Origin: Oscillibacter ruminantium GH1
GTDB lineage: Bacteria > Bacillota > Clostridia > Oscillospirales > Oscillospiraceae
NCBI RefSeq assembly: GCF_000307265.1
Contig: NZ_DF158896.1
Coordinates: forward strand, 259,253-323,252
Direction: 5' to 3'
DNA: 64,000 nucleotides
Positions 53,133 to 62,304 of the stretch are shown one piece after another. The notes below the pieces were generated by a model, which had not been told where the DNA came from, searched no databases, and was given only the letters and a program-made list of their open reading frames with translations. The translations under genes and the position numbers were made by a program. Numbering within the stretch: the first letter of the stretch is position 1; every line of letters starts with the position of its first letter.

Positions 53133-54068
53133 ATGAAACCAAAGGTCTATATCGACGGACAGTCCGGCACCACCGGATTGCAGATTTGGGAGCGGCTGGA
53201 GGGCCGGGAAGACATCCAGCTTCTCCGCATCGACGACGAGAAGCGCCACGACGATGAGGAGCGGAAGAAATTTCTGAACGCGGCGGATGTAGCCTTTCTC
53301 TGCCTTCCCGACGACGGGGCGCGGCAGGCTGTGGCGTTGGTGGAAAACCCCAACACCTGTATCATTGACGCTTCCACCGCCCACCGCACAGCCCCCGGCT
53401 GGGTCTATGGCTACCCGGAACTGTCCGAGGAGCAGCGCGCCGCCATCAAGGGTGCAAAGCGCATTGCAAATCCCGGCTGCCACGCCACCGGCCTGATCTC
53501 CTCCGCCGCGCCGCTGGTGCGGATGGGGATTCTCCCATCTGACTATCCCCTGACCTGCTTTTCCCTCACCGGCTATTCCGGCGGGGGAAAGCAGATGATC
53601 GCGGAGTATGAGGCGGAGGATTCGGACGGGCTGCTTGCATCCGAGCGGATTTACGGGCTGAACCAGAACCACAAGCACCTGCCGGAGATGGAACAGATTT
53701 GCGGACTGACACATCCGCCGATCTTTGTCCCGGTGGTGGGCGATTTTTATAAGGGAATGGCCACCACGATTATGCTTCAGAGGGATCTGCTGACCCGAAA
53801 ACTGTCCGGGCGGGAACTGCGGGATGCGCTGGCATCGTACTACGCGGAACAGAAATTTGTTTCTGTTGCCCCTTACGGCGGGGATGGGCCGGTGCTGTTT
53901 GCCGCCATGCTGGCGGGGACGAATCAGCTGAAGTTGGAGGTGGCCGGAAACGACGAACAGATCACCGTGACGGCGCTGTTCGATAATCTGGGAAAAGGCG
54001 CCTCCGGCGCGGCGGTGCAAAACATGAATCTGGTGCTGGGCTTTGACGAAGGCGCGGGGCTGGAGTAA
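53133..54068 (+). CDS. argC: N-acetyl-gamma-glutamyl-phosphate reductase, short (type 2) form
   Basis: 311 residues, the length of the short AGPR class; the long class is near 340. It reduces N-acetylglutamyl phosphate to the semialdehyde with NADPH. YIDGQSGTTGLQIWERL is the N-terminal cofactor region, and NPGCHATG (near residue 112) holds the active-site Cys. The nearby NHKHLPEM segment with His residues is also typical. It lies between argH and argJ. Confidence 0.94.
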   Translation: MKPKVYIDGQSGTTGLQIWERLEGREDIQLLRIDDEKRHDDEERKKFLNAADVAFLCLPDDGARQAVALVENPNTCIIDASTAHRTAPGWVYGYPELSEEQRAAIKGAKRIANPGCHATGLISSAAPLVRMGILPSDYPLTCFSLTGYSGGGKQMIAEYEAEDSDGLLASERIYGLNQNHKHLPEMEQICGLTHPPIFVPVVGDFYKGMATTIMLQRDLLTRKLSGRELRDALASYYAEQKFVSVAPYGGDGPVLFAAMLAGTNQLKLEVAGNDEQITVTALFDNLGKGASGAAVQNMNLVLGFDEGAGLE

Positions 54069-54158
54069 CGCAGCGGCGCGTGTGCGCCGTACAAGTCAAA
54101 TCAGCGGAGGCCCCCGTTTGGCCCGCCAACTGGGGAACAGGAATAAGGAGAGAATCAG

Positions 54159-55382
54159 ATGAAATTGATTGATGGCGGCGTTTGCGCCGCGCAGGGCTTT
54201 CGCGCATCCGGCCTTCACGCGGGCGTTAAGACCCATAATTTACAGAAAAAGGACGTGGCGCTGATCGTGTCCGACGTGGATTGTGCGGCGGCGGCGGTTT
54301 TTACAAAAAATGTGGTAAAGGCGGCCCCCATCCATGTGGACAAGGCCCACCTGACCGACGGCAGGGCCCGGGCCATCATTGCCAACAGCGGCAATGCCAA
54401 CGCCTGCGCCCCCATGGGCAAGGAAAACGCTGAGGCGGAGTGCGCCGCCGTTGCAAAGGCGCTGGGGATTCCGGCAGAGAATGTGCTGGTGTCCTCCACC
54501 GGCGTGATCGGTCAGACCCTGCCGGTAAAGGTCATTGAGGATGCGGTGCCAGAGCTGGTAAAAAACCTTACCGCCAGCGCGGAAGGCTCCGATGCGGCGG
54601 CCTGCGCCATCATGACCACCGACACGGTCAAAAAGGAAGTGGCGGTGGAAACAAGCGTGGGCGGAAAGACCGTTCGCATGGGCGGCATTGCCAAGGGCAG
54701 CGGCATGATTCACCCCAACATGGGTACCATGCTCTGCTTCCTCACCACCGACTGTGCCATTTCTTCGGAGATGATTCATGCCGCGCTGCTGGACACGGTG
54801 GGGGTCAGCTTCAACCGCATCAGCGTGGACGGAGACACCTCCACCAACGATACCTGCTGCGTTCTGGCCAACGGCTTGGCGGGCAATGAGCTGATTACCG
54901 AGAAAAATGCCGCTTACGGCGAATTTTTAGAGGCGCTTCAGACTCTTGCTATCGCCTTGGCGAAGAAGATGGCAAGCGACGGCGAGGGAGCCAAGCATCT
55001 GGTGACCTGCACGGTTACAGGCGCAGCGGATGAGAAGACCGCCGAGACGGTGTGTAAGTCTGTCATTTCCTCCACGCTGACCAAAGCGGCTGTCTTCGGC
55101 GCGGACGCTAACTGGGGCCGGGTGCTGTGCGCCATGGGCTATTCCGGCGTGGAATTTGACCCGGAAAAGGTGAATGTCTGGTTTGCCAGTACGGCGGGCA
55201 GCATCGAGGTCTGCCATCAGGGCCGGGGCTTGGATTTTGACGAGATGCTGGCAAAAACCATCCTCACGGAGCACGATGTGGAGATCAATGTTCAGATGGG
55301 CGAGGGCAAGGCCGCTTGCACCTGCTGGGGCTGCGACATTACATATGATTATATCAAGATTAACGGGGACTACCGCACTTGA
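54159..55382 (+). CDS. argJ: Bifunctional ornithine acetyltransferase / N-acetylglutamate synthase
   Basis: 407 residues. It recycles the acetyl group from acetylornithine to glutamate; in many species it can also use acetyl-CoA. The self-cleavage site is visible as MGTMLCFLTTD near residue 190, with Thr as the nucleophile of the mature beta chain, preceded by KGSGMIHPN. TVGVSFNRISVDGDTSTND follows in the beta chain, and ends with the typical C-terminal YIKINGDYRT. With argJ present no argE is needed. The next 194 bases hold no gene. Confidence 0.95.
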   Translation: MKLIDGGVCAAQGFRASGLHAGVKTHNLQKKDVALIVSDVDCAAAAVFTKNVVKAAPIHVDKAHLTDGRARAIIANSGNANACAPMGKENAEAECAAVAKALGIPAENVLVSSTGVIGQTLPVKVIEDAVPELVKNLTASAEGSDAAACAIMTTDTVKKEVAVETSVGGKTVRMGGIAKGSGMIHPNMGTMLCFLTTDCAISSEMIHAALLDTVGVSFNRISVDGDTSTNDTCCVLANGLAGNELITEKNAAYGEFLEALQTLAIALAKKMASDGEGAKHLVTCTVTGAADEKTAETVCKSVISSTLTKAAVFGADANWGRVLCAMGYSGVEFDPEKVNVWFASTAGSIEVCHQGRGLDFDEMLAKTILTEHDVEINVQMGEGKAACTCWGCDITYDYIKINGDYRT

Positions 55383-55576
55383 CTCGTCGGCGCAAAGTCC
55401 GCCGCGCTTCGTTTCCGCCTTGCTGGCGAAAACTGCGCTTCGCTCCCTTGCGCCTCCTCTTCCGAAAAAAGCGGGGGCTTTCCGCGAGACGAACGGGGAG
55501 AAGGGAAGATAGGAGCAAAATCCCTGCCACTGATTCCTGCCGCGAGACGGCAATCTACACAAGGAGCTGAACATCC

Positions 55577-56437
55577 ATGGCATCACATGAACAGCAGGCC
55601 CGCACACTGGTGGAGGCACTGCCCTATATTCAAAAGTTCACCGGCAAAACCATCGTGGTGAAATACGGCGGAAACGCCATGATCTCGCAGGAACTGCGGC
55701 GGGCGGTGATGAGTGATATCATCCTTTTGAGCCTTGTGGGTATCCGGGTAGTAGTGGTGCATGGTGGCGGCCCGGAGATCGGCGCCATGCTGAAAAAACT
55801 GGGCAAGGCGTCCAAATTTGTGGACGGTCTGCGTTACACCGACGAAGAGACGATGGACGTGGTTCAGCAGATCCTCTGCGGCAAGGTGAACAAGGACCTC
55901 GTCTCTCTGGCGGAGCGGCTGGGCGGACACGCGATTGGCCTGTGCGGTCTGGATGGCGGTCTGTTTCAGGCGAAGCTGCTGGATGAAAAATACGGTCTGG
56001 TAGGCGAGATCACGACCGTGAATCCAAAACCGGTGGAGGACGCGCTTGCCGCCGGATACATTCCCATCGTCTCCACCGTGGCACAGGGGACGGACGCGGA
56101 CACCGCCTATAACATCAACGCGGACACCGCTGCCGCCAAGCTGGCGCAGGCGCTGAAAGCCGAAAAGCTGATTTTGCTCACCGACGTCAGGGGATTGCTT
56201 CAAGACCCTCATGACGACGAAACCTTGATTCGTGTGGTTCACACGCAAGAGGTGGCGGCGCTGGTCGCAGACGGCGTGATCTCCGGGGGCATGATCCCCA
56301 AGATGGAGTGCTGCGTGTCGGCGATTTCCGGCGGCGTGGAGCGGGTTCACATTCTAGACGGACGAATTCCCCATTCCATACTAATTGAACTGCTTTCAGA
56401 TGCCGGAATCGGCACCATGCTGAAAAAGGAGGACTGA
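55577..56437 (+). CDS. argB: Acetylglutamate kinase
   Basis: 286 residues, amino acid kinase family. It phosphorylates N-acetylglutamate. IVVKYGGNAM near residues 27-36 and VVVHGGGPEIG near residue 58 are the phosphate and substrate loops, and GGMIPKM near residue 238 is the C-terminal signature. The N-terminal helix before the kinase core is long enough (about 23 residues) to be the extra helix of arginine-inhibited enzymes, an inference. AAGGAG precedes the ATG. It is followed directly by argD. Confidence 0.95.
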   Translation: MASHEQQARTLVEALPYIQKFTGKTIVVKYGGNAMISQELRRAVMSDIILLSLVGIRVVVVHGGGPEIGAMLKKLGKASKFVDGLRYTDEETMDVVQQILCGKVNKDLVSLAERLGGHAIGLCGLDGGLFQAKLLDEKYGLVGEITTVNPKPVEDALAAGYIPIVSTVAQGTDADTAYNINADTAAAKLAQALKAEKLILLTDVRGLLQDPHDDETLIRVVHTQEVAALVADGVISGGMIPKMECCVSAISGGVERVHILDGRIPHSILIELLSDAGIGTMLKKED

Positions 56438-56440
56438 GTG

Positions 56441-57619
56441 ATGACTTCTCAGGAGATTAAAAGCCTTACCAATCAATATGTAATGAATACCTACGGCCGC
56501 TTTGACGTGGTGATCGACCACGGTAAGGGCGCGAGGCTTTACAGCCCGGAGGGCAAAGAGTACATCGACTTTACCAGCGGCATCGGCGTGTGTGATCTGG
56601 GCTATGGCAATGAGCTTTGGGCTCAGGCTGCTTTCACGCAGGCGAAAAAGGCAGGGCACACGTCCAACCTGTTTTACACGGAGCCGTGCGCCCGCCTTGC
56701 GGAAAAGCTCTGCAAGCGCACCGGAATGAGCAACGTCTTCTTTGCAAATGGCGGCGGCGAGGCCAACGAGGGCATGATTAAGCTGGCGAGAAAATACAGC
56801 TTTGATAAGTACGGCAAGGGCCGAGCCACGATCATCCCCCTGAAAAACTCCTTCCACGGGCGCACCATGGCCACTCTGACCGCTACCGGGCAGGATCAAT
56901 TCCATAACTATTTCTTCCCCTTTGTGGAGGGCTTCAAATTTGCCGAGGCCAACAGTCTCGACTCTCTGAAAGCCGTTGCCGGAGACGATACCTGCGCCGT
57001 GATGATGGAGCTGGTACAGGGCGAGGGCGGCGTGCTGCCGCTGGACAAGAACTATGTGCAGGCGGTTGCAAAGCTCTGCGCGGAGAAGGACTGGCTGCTG
57101 CTGGTGGATGAGGTGCAGACCGGCGTGGGCCGTACCGGCAGTCTGTTCACGTTCCAGCAGTACGGGATTCTGCCGGATGTATGCTCCTTTGCCAAGGGCA
57201 TTGCGGGCGGTCTTCCCATGAGCGGCATCATGGCCAACGAGAAATGCCGGAACGTCTTGGCCCCCGGCACCCACGCCACCACCTTTGGGGCAAACCCCGT
57301 GTGCGGCGCGGCGGGTCTTGTGGTGCAGGATGTCCTGTCTGACGAGTTTTTGGCGCAGGTGCGGGAAAAGGGCGAGTACCTGCGCGCCCAGATCGAGACG
57401 CTGTGCCTGCCCTGCTTCGGCAAGACCCGTGGTTTGGGACTGATGATCGGCATTGAGATGGCTGAGGGGTACAGGAACGGCGAAATTGCCAACAAGCTGG
57501 TAGAGGCCGGACTGCTGGTGCTGACGGCCGGGCCGGGGATGCGTCTGCTGCCTCCGCTGGTCATCACCAAAGAGGAGATGGATGCGGGCATCGCCATCAT
57601 GAAAAAGACGCTTGGCTGA
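56441..57619 (+). CDS. argD: Acetylornithine aminotransferase
   Basis: 392 residues, class III PLP aminotransferase. It converts N-acetylglutamate semialdehyde to acetylornithine with glutamate. [24 protein letters not shown], the Schiff-base region VQTGVGRTG and [13 protein letters not shown] (Lys near residue 248) are intact. GTG and ATG are adjacent at the start; the ATG at 56441 has the better distance to AAAGGAGG. It overlaps nothing but follows argB by three bases. Confidence 0.95.
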   Translation: MTSQEIKSLTNQYVMNTYGRFDVVIDHGKGARLYSPEGKEYIDFTSGIGVCDLGYGNELWAQAAFTQAKKAGHTSNLFYTEPCARLAEKLCKRTGMSNVFFANGGGEANEGMIKLARKYSFDKYGKGRATIIPLKNSFHGRTMATLTATGQDQFHNYFFPFVEGFKFAEANSLDSLKAVAGDDTCAVMMELVQGEGGVLPLDKNYVQAVAKLCAEKDWLLLVDEVQTGVGRTGSLFTFQQYGILPDVCSFAKGIAGGLPMSGIMANEKCRNVLAPGTHATTFGANPVCGAAGLVVQDVLSDEFLAQVREKGEYLRAQIETLCLPCFGKTRGLGLMIGIEMAEGYRNGEIANKLVEAGLLVLTAGPGMRLLPPLVITKEEMDAGIAIMKKTLG

Positions 57620-57638
57620 GAGAAAGAGAGGAAGCAAC

Positions 57639-58622
57639 GTGAACGGACATACCCACTTTTTAAAGCTGCTGGACTTTACTCCTGAGGAAATTCAGGAGTT
57701 TTTGGATACCGCCGCCGATTTTAAGGCGAAAAAGAAAGCGAACGTTCCTCACCAATATCTTGCGGGGAAAAACGTGGCTCTGATTTTTGAAAAGACCTCC
57801 ACCCGCACCCGCTGCGCTTTTGAAGTGGCGGCGCAGGATTTGGGAATGGGCAGCACCTATTTGGCACCGACCGGCTCTCAGATCGGCGTGAAGGAGTCCA
57901 CCGCAGACACCGCGCGGGTGCTGGGGCGGATGTATGACGGCATTGAGTACCGTGGTTTTGGCCAGGACATTGTGGAGGAACTGGCGCAGTATGCCGGAGT
58001 CCCCGTGTTCAATGGGCTGACCAACGAATTTCACCCTACGCAGATTTTGGCCGATTTCCTCACGGTGCAGGAGCATTTCGGAAAGCTCAAAGGCGTGAAG
58101 CTGGTGTATCTGGGGGATGCCCGGTACAACATGGGAAACTCTCTGATGGTGGGCTGCGCAAAAATGGGGATGCACTTTGTCGCCTGCGCCCCCAAGGCGT
58201 ACTTCCCCGATCAGGCGCTGATTGACCAGTGCCAGGCCATTGCCGAAGAGACGGGCGCAACGCTGGAATTTGAAGAGGACCCTATGGTTGCCACGAAAAA
58301 TGCCGACGTGCTCTACACCGATGTGTGGGTGTCCATGGGCGAGCCGACCGAAGTTTGGGCGGAGCGTATCGCGGCCCTTGGTCCCTATCAGGTTACCAAA
58401 CAGCTGATGGATAACGCCGGGCCACAATGCCGCTTTATGCACTGCCTGCCCGCCTATCACGATCATAAGACCAAGGTAGGCAAGGAGATGGGGGAAAAGT
58501 TTGGGCGGGAGGCCATGGAGGTGACCGACGAGGTGTTTGAGTCTCCCCAGTCTATCGTCTTCGACGAGGCGGAAAACCGGATGCACACCATTAAGGCGAT
58601 CATGTACTGCCTGATGAAATAA
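57639..58622 (+). CDS. argF: Ornithine carbamoyltransferase
   Basis: 327 residues from the GTG at 57639 (GAGAGGAAG upstream); an in-frame start at 57612 lies inside argD. It makes citrulline from ornithine and carbamoyl phosphate. The carbamoyl-phosphate loop STRTRCAFE (near residue 52), HPTQILADF and the ornithine-binding MHCLPAYHD (near residue 268) are present. It is the last gene of the operon and is followed by a strong terminator. Carbamoyl phosphate synthase is not encoded nearby. Confidence 0.96.
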   Translation: MNGHTHFLKLLDFTPEEIQEFLDTAADFKAKKKANVPHQYLAGKNVALIFEKTSTRTRCAFEVAAQDLGMGSTYLAPTGSQIGVKESTADTARVLGRMYDGIEYRGFGQDIVEELAQYAGVPVFNGLTNEFHPTQILADFLTVQEHFGKLKGVKLVYLGDARYNMGNSLMVGCAKMGMHFVACAPKAYFPDQALIDQCQAIAEETGATLEFEEDPMVATKNADVLYTDVWVSMGEPTEVWAERIAALGPYQVTKQLMDNAGPQCRFMHCLPAYHDHKTKVGKEMGEKFGREAMEVTDEVFESPQSIVFDEAENRMHTIKAIMYCLMK

Positions 58623-58625
58623 AGC

Positions 58626-58664
58626 AAAGCCGCGCCGTGTTCACACGGCGCGGCTTTGGCCTTT
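58626..58664 (+). terminator. Intrinsic terminator of the arg operon
   Basis: AAAGCCGCGCCGTG (58626-58639) and CACGGCGCGGCTTT (58644-58657) form a perfect 14-bp stem with a four-base loop, three bases past the argF stop, followed by TTT and GGCCTTT. Confidence 0.88.
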
Positions 58665-58679
58665 GCGTATCTCCCGTTC

Positions 58680-58708
58680 TTGACATCCGACAGGGGATCG
58701 CATAAACT
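58680..58708 (+). promoter_or_regulatory. Promoter of malQ
   Basis: Perfect TTGACA (58680-58685), 17-base spacer, TAAACT (58703-58708), 38 bases before the malQ ATG. Confidence 0.85.
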
Positions 58709-58746
58709 GAGTATCTGAATTCATGTTGAAAAGCGAGGGCTTGCCA

Positions 58747-60216
58747 ATGGAGCGCACTGCCGGCATTTTAATGCCAGTCTTTTCCCTGCCGTCCCCCTAT
58801 GGAATCGGCTCTCTGGGCCAAAGTGCCCGGGATTTTGTGGATTTTCTCCGCCGCGCGGGCCAGACTTGGTGGCAGATTCTTCCGGTGGGACCTGCGGGGA
58901 ACGGAGACTCCCCCTATCAAAGCGTCTCTACCCACGCCGGAAATCCGGTGTTCATTGACCTTGACCTGCTGGCGGAGGACGGACTTCTGACGGCGGAGGA
59001 GCTGGCCTCGATTCCGGCGGGAGACAGTCGGGCAGTGGACTATCCCGCCGTCAACGCCAGCCGCGTCCGCTTGCTGCGGCTGGCCTTTTCCCGAGCGCGC
59101 GACCGGGACAGCGCGGCGGCGTTTGCCGCCCAGCGTCTGTGGCTGCGGGACTATGCGGCCTATCAGGCAATCAAGGATTCCTTTGGCGGCCTGCCGTGGC
59201 AGGACTGGCCGGACGAGGGCTTGCGCCGCCGGGAGCCTTCTGCGGTGGAGCGCTGGCAGGCGGAGCATGGGGAGGATTTAGCGTATCAGATTTGGGTGCA
59301 GTATGTGTTTTCAAAGCAGTGGACCGCCTTGAAAACCTATGCCAACGCCGCGGGCGTCAGAATCCTGGGGGACCTGCCCATCTATGTCTCGCTGGATTCT
59401 GCCGACGTGTGGGCGGAGCGGGAGCAGTTTTTGCTGGACGGGGAGGGTCGTCCTGCCGCTGTGGCGGGCGTTCCGCCGGACTATTTCTGCGCCGAGGGCC
59501 AGCTGTGGGGAAATCCCCTGTATAACTGGCCCTACATGAAAGCGGACGGCTTTGGCTGGTGGATTCGCCGGGTGGAGCGGGCGGGGGAGTTGTTCGACGC
59601 CATCCGCATCGACCACTTCCGGGCGCTGGCAAGCTATTGGTCCGTCCCAGCCGGAGCATCTATTGCCAAGGAGGGCCGCTGGGAAACCGGCCCCGGCATG
59701 GATTTGGTGGGCGTGCTCACCAGCTGGTTTCCCCATTTGCGGTTTATCGCAGAGGATTTGGGGATGCTGACGCCGGATGTGGGCGAGCTGCTGAAAGCAT
59801 CCGGCCTGCCGGGGATGAAGGTACTGGAATTCGCGTTTGACGGCCCGGAAAACGGTTATCTGCCTCACAACTGCGTGAAAAACTGCGTTTTGTATACGGG
59901 GACGCACGACAACGCTCCCGCCGCCGCTTGGACGGCGGACGGGACGGAGACGGTTTACGCCAAACGGTATCTGGGCGCAAAAACACCGGAGGAACTGCGC
60001 CGCCGCCTGCTTTTGGCGGGGCAGACCAGCGTGGCAGACACGTTCATCGCCCAGATGCAGGATTATCTGGGGGATACCGGCCGGATCAACGTCCCCGGAA
60101 CCGCCAACGGAAACTGGCGCTGGCGCATGGTTTCGGACGTGGATTTGAACGCGCTGGCAGACGAAATCTATCAGCTCACGCTGGACGCGGGCCGCTGCCC
60201 GCCCCGGATCGGCTGA
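58747..60216 (+). CDS. malQ: 4-alpha-glucanotransferase
   Basis: 489 residues, GH77 family, normal length for the short form. It transfers glucan chains between maltooligosaccharides or glycogen. The N-terminal TAGILMPVFSLPSPYGIGSLG, DLPIYVSLDSADVW near residue 215, RIDHFRAL near residue 290 with the catalytic Asp, EDLG near residue 337 and the C-terminal TGTHDNAPAAAW with its Asp are all present. The ATG at 58747 has GAGGG upstream; an earlier ATG at 58723 lies near the transcript start. No glg or mal neighbours. Confidence 0.94.
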   Translation: MERTAGILMPVFSLPSPYGIGSLGQSARDFVDFLRRAGQTWWQILPVGPAGNGDSPYQSVSTHAGNPVFIDLDLLAEDGLLTAEELASIPAGDSRAVDYPAVNASRVRLLRLAFSRARDRDSAAAFAAQRLWLRDYAAYQAIKDSFGGLPWQDWPDEGLRRREPSAVERWQAEHGEDLAYQIWVQYVFSKQWTALKTYANAAGVRILGDLPIYVSLDSADVWAEREQFLLDGEGRPAAVAGVPPDYFCAEGQLWGNPLYNWPYMKADGFGWWIRRVERAGELFDAIRIDHFRALASYWSVPAGASIAKEGRWETGPGMDLVGVLTSWFPHLRFIAEDLGMLTPDVGELLKASGLPGMKVLEFAFDGPENGYLPHNCVKNCVLYTGTHDNAPAAAWTADGTETVYAKRYLGAKTPEELRRRLLLAGQTSVADTFIAQMQDYLGDTGRINVPGTANGNWRWRMVSDVDLNALADEIYQLTLDAGRCPPRIG

Positions 60217-60250
60217 TGGACGGCGAATGATGTGAATGGAGGAATCGGAT

Positions 60251-60718
60251 ATGGAAAACGATGCGTTGTTTATGAAAGAGGCGGTCCGTCTGTCTGAATT
60301 GGCGGTAGCTCACGGGAACGAACCCTTTGGGGCGGTTCTGGTGAAGGATGGGGAGGTTGTATACAGCAACGAAAACCAGATTTATACTTGTACTGATCCC
60401 ACCTTTCACGCAGAGGCGGGGCTGCTGCGGCGCTTTTGCGGAGAAACTGGGGTCACGGATCTGCGCTCGTATACGCTTTACTCCAGCTGCGAGCCTTGCT
60501 TCATGTGCTGCGGGGCCATGGTGTGGACAAAGCTGGGCCGTTTGGTATACGGCGCCAGCGATATCGACCTGTGCAAAATTTTGGGGGAGACGGGCGCGGA
60601 ATGCTGCCGGCTGGTTTTTGAAAACTCCGGCTGGAAGCCGGAGGTCACATCCGGCATACTTCGAGAAGAGAGCCTGAAAATTTTGACAGCTTATTTTTCA
60701 AAAAACGGCAAGGGCTGA
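60251..60718 (+). CDS. Nucleoside deaminase (cytidine/guanine deaminase superfamily)
   Basis: 155 residues. The zinc site is clear: HAE in TFHAEAGLLRR (near residue 57, with the catalytic Glu) and PCxxC in SSCEPCFMCCGAM (near residue 87). The layout is that of the tRNA-adenosine/guanine deaminase-like family of small, single-domain enzymes; the extra Cys residues and lack of the TadA RNA-binding tail argue for a free nucleobase or nucleoside substrate. GGAGGAA lies upstream of the ATG. It follows malQ by 34 bases. Confidence 0.85.
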   Translation: MENDALFMKEAVRLSELAVAHGNEPFGAVLVKDGEVVYSNENQIYTCTDPTFHAEAGLLRRFCGETGVTDLRSYTLYSSCEPCFMCCGAMVWTKLGRLVYGASDIDLCKILGETGAECCRLVFENSGWKPEVTSGILREESLKILTAYFSKNGKG

Positions 60719-60746
60719 GATTGGACTTTGGGTCAAAATCGGGCGG

Positions 60747-60775
60747 TTGACGAAACTGAAAAAGCGTGCTATGAT
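60747..60775 (+). promoter_or_regulatory. Promoter of the TM1266-ABC operon
   Basis: TTGACG (60747-60752), 17-base spacer, TATGAT (60770-60775). The next gene start is more than 220 bases away, which leaves a long structured leader. Confidence 0.85.
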
Positions 60776-60781
60776 TTTCCC

Positions 60782-60943
60782 GTGAGCGGAAAGATGCGTT
60801 CTGCCCGCCCACCTTTGAATGATCTGTTCATCTGATTGGCAAGGATATGTTCCGAGCCGGAAGACGGAGGAGGAAGCGCAGGGATGACCTGCGCACCGTT
60901 GTGGTACGTTCTCCCCTCTGCCTTTTGGCAGAGGGGATTTTTT
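60782..60943 (+). promoter_or_regulatory. Structured leader RNA with terminator, unassigned (possible riboswitch)
   Basis: About 160 bases lie between promoter and terminator without a reading frame. Hairpins are visible: TTCCG-AGC-CGGAA (60850-60862), then GCGCAGG-GATGA-CCTGCGC (60876-60894) enclosed by ACGG/CCGT, giving a multi-branched fold. It ends in an intrinsic terminator, CCCCTCTGCC/GGCAGAGGGG (60913-60936) with TTTTTT. A purine-rich GGAGGAGG (60867-60874) could pair with the terminator's 5' arm. No known class was recognised with certainty. Confidence 0.7.
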
Positions 60944-61002
60944 AGCGCAAAATAATGCCTTTAGCCGGTTTGAACGGCAGAAATTGGGAAGGAGCTGGTT
61001 TT

Positions 61003-61269
61003 TTGGACAGCCGCGTGGCGGTGATCGCCATTTTGGTCCACAACCCGGATTCTGTGGAGGCGCTGAATGGCCTTTTGCACGAATTTGGGCAATCTATCAT
61101 CGGGCGCATGGGAGTGCCTTATCCCAAGCGGGGAATCAACATCATTTCCGTGGCGGTGGATGCACCGCAGGAGACGGTGTCCGCGCTGTCGGGGAAAATC
61201 GGAAGGCTGCGCGGCGTCACTGCGAAGACCGTCTATGCTCCAGCTGAAAAGCTGGAAGAAAATCACTGA
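61003..61269 (+). CDS. TM1266-type (putative iron-only hydrogenase system regulator) ACT-like protein
   Basis: 88 residues from the TTG at 61003 (GGAAGGAG eight bases upstream). The pattern RVAVIAILVHNPDSVEALNGLL, given here as residues 3-24, then IIGRMGVPYPKRGINIISVAVDAP and a final GRLRGVTAKTVYA, is that of the small ferredoxin-like ACT-type proteins named after Thermotoga TM1266, often annotated as iron-only hydrogenase system regulators. It is the first gene of an operon with an ABC importer and no hydrogenase gene is near. A ligand-sensing role is inferred only from the fold. Confidence 0.8.
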   Translation: MDSRVAVIAILVHNPDSVEALNGLLHEFGQSIIGRMGVPYPKRGINIISVAVDAPQETVSALSGKIGRLRGVTAKTVYAPAEKLEENH

Positions 61270-61284
61270 AAAGAGGAAGAAACG

Positions 61285-62304
61285 ATGAAAAGAACAAAAA
61301 TCTCCGCGATGCTTTTGGCTCTGGTCATGGCGTTGAGTCTGGCCGCCTGCGGGGGAAATAACGGCGCGTCCTCCGGTTCGGTCTCCGCCCCGGGAGACGG
61401 CACCTACACGCGGGAGAGCTATTCCGTTGCCGCGCTGAAAGGCCCCACCGCTATGGGCCTTGTCAAGCTGATGGACGACACGGACAAGGCTGGCGGGACT
61501 GGCAACGATTATACCTTTACGCTGGCGGCGTCCCCGGATGAGATCACCCCCAAGCTGATTCAGGGCGAGCTGGACATGGCTTGTGTCCCGGCGAATCTTG
61601 CCTCTGTGCTGTACAACAAGACCGAAGGACAGATCGTGACGCTGGCGGTGAACACGCTGGGCGTGCTCTACCTCGTGGAAAACGGCAATGCGGTGCAGTC
61701 TGTGCGCGACCTCACGGGCATGACCATTGTGGCGGCGGGAAAGGGTTCCACCCCGGAATATGCGCTGCGGTATCTGCTGAGTGAAAACGGCGTGGACCCG
61801 GATAGGGATGTGACCATCGACTGGAAGAGCGAGCATAGCGAATGCGTCAGCGCGCTGGCATCCGGCGAGGCGACCGTGGCGCTGCTGCCCCAGCCCTTTG
61901 TCACCGTGGCCCAGAGCAAGCTGGCCGACCTGCGGGTGGCGCTGGATCTGACGGCGGAGTGGGACGCGCTGAATAACGGTTCCTCTCTTATCACCGGCGT
62001 GGTGGTGGCCCGGAAAGAAGTTGTGGAGAAAAACCTCGGTGCGGTCAACGCATTTTTAAAGGATTATGCCGCTTCTGTGGATTGGGTGAATGCCAACGCG
62101 GCGGATGCAGCCCAGCTGATCGGCTCCTATGACATCGTGGACGCGGCGGTGGCGGAAAAGGCGCTGCCCGCCTGCAACATCGTGTGCTTGACGGGACCGG
62201 AGATGAGCGGAAAGCTCTCCGGCTATCTTACCGTGTTGTTCGACCTGAACCCCGCGTCCGTGGGCGGGGCCTTGCCAAAAGATGATTTCTACTTCGGCGC
62301 GTAA
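61285..62304 (+). CDS. ABC transporter substrate-binding lipoprotein (SsuA/TauA/NMT1-like)
   Basis: 339 residues. A lipoprotein signal peptide ends at the lipobox LAAC (Cys near residue 23). The mature part fits a type II periplasmic-binding fold of the NMT1/SsuA kind: LKGPTAMGLVKLMD at the start, QGELDMACVPANLASVLY near residue 95, and TIVAAGKGSTPEYALRYLL near residue 150. Relatives bind sulfonates, taurine, thiamine precursors, or other small organic anions; the ligand is unknown here. The stop overlaps the permease gene by 23 bases. Confidence 0.88.
   Translation: MKRTKISAMLLALVMALSLAACGGNNGASSGSVSAPGDGTYTRESYSVAALKGPTAMGLVKLMDDTDKAGGTGNDYTFTLAASPDEITPKLIQGELDMACVPANLASVLYNKTEGQIVTLAVNTLGVLYLVENGNAVQSVRDLTGMTIVAAGKGSTPEYALRYLLSENGVDPDRDVTIDWKSEHSECVSALASGEATVALLPQPFVTVAQSKLADLRVALDLTAEWDALNNGSSLITGVVVARKEVVEKNLGAVNAFLKDYAASVDWVNANAADAAQLIGSYDIVDAAVAEKALPACNIVCLTGPEMSGKLSGYLTVLFDLNPASVGGALPKDDFYFGA

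Noticed and set aside
51717-54020. A very long open frame on the minus strand opposite argH and argC (and similar ones opposite glnN, purB and argD)
   Set aside because: It is antisense to well-recognised genes with intact motifs, is rich in His, Arg, Gly and Gln as expected of a shadow frame in GC-rich DNA, and resembles no family.
55383-55576. Possible small gene between argJ and argB
   Set aside because: The open stretches have no ribosome site and a composition (Arg, Ser, Pro rich) typical of non-coding GC-rich DNA.
60850-60910. T-box or peptide attenuator for the leader at 60.8 kb
   Set aside because: No GGTGGNACC-type T-box motif and no start codon with a leader frame enriched in one amino acid were found.
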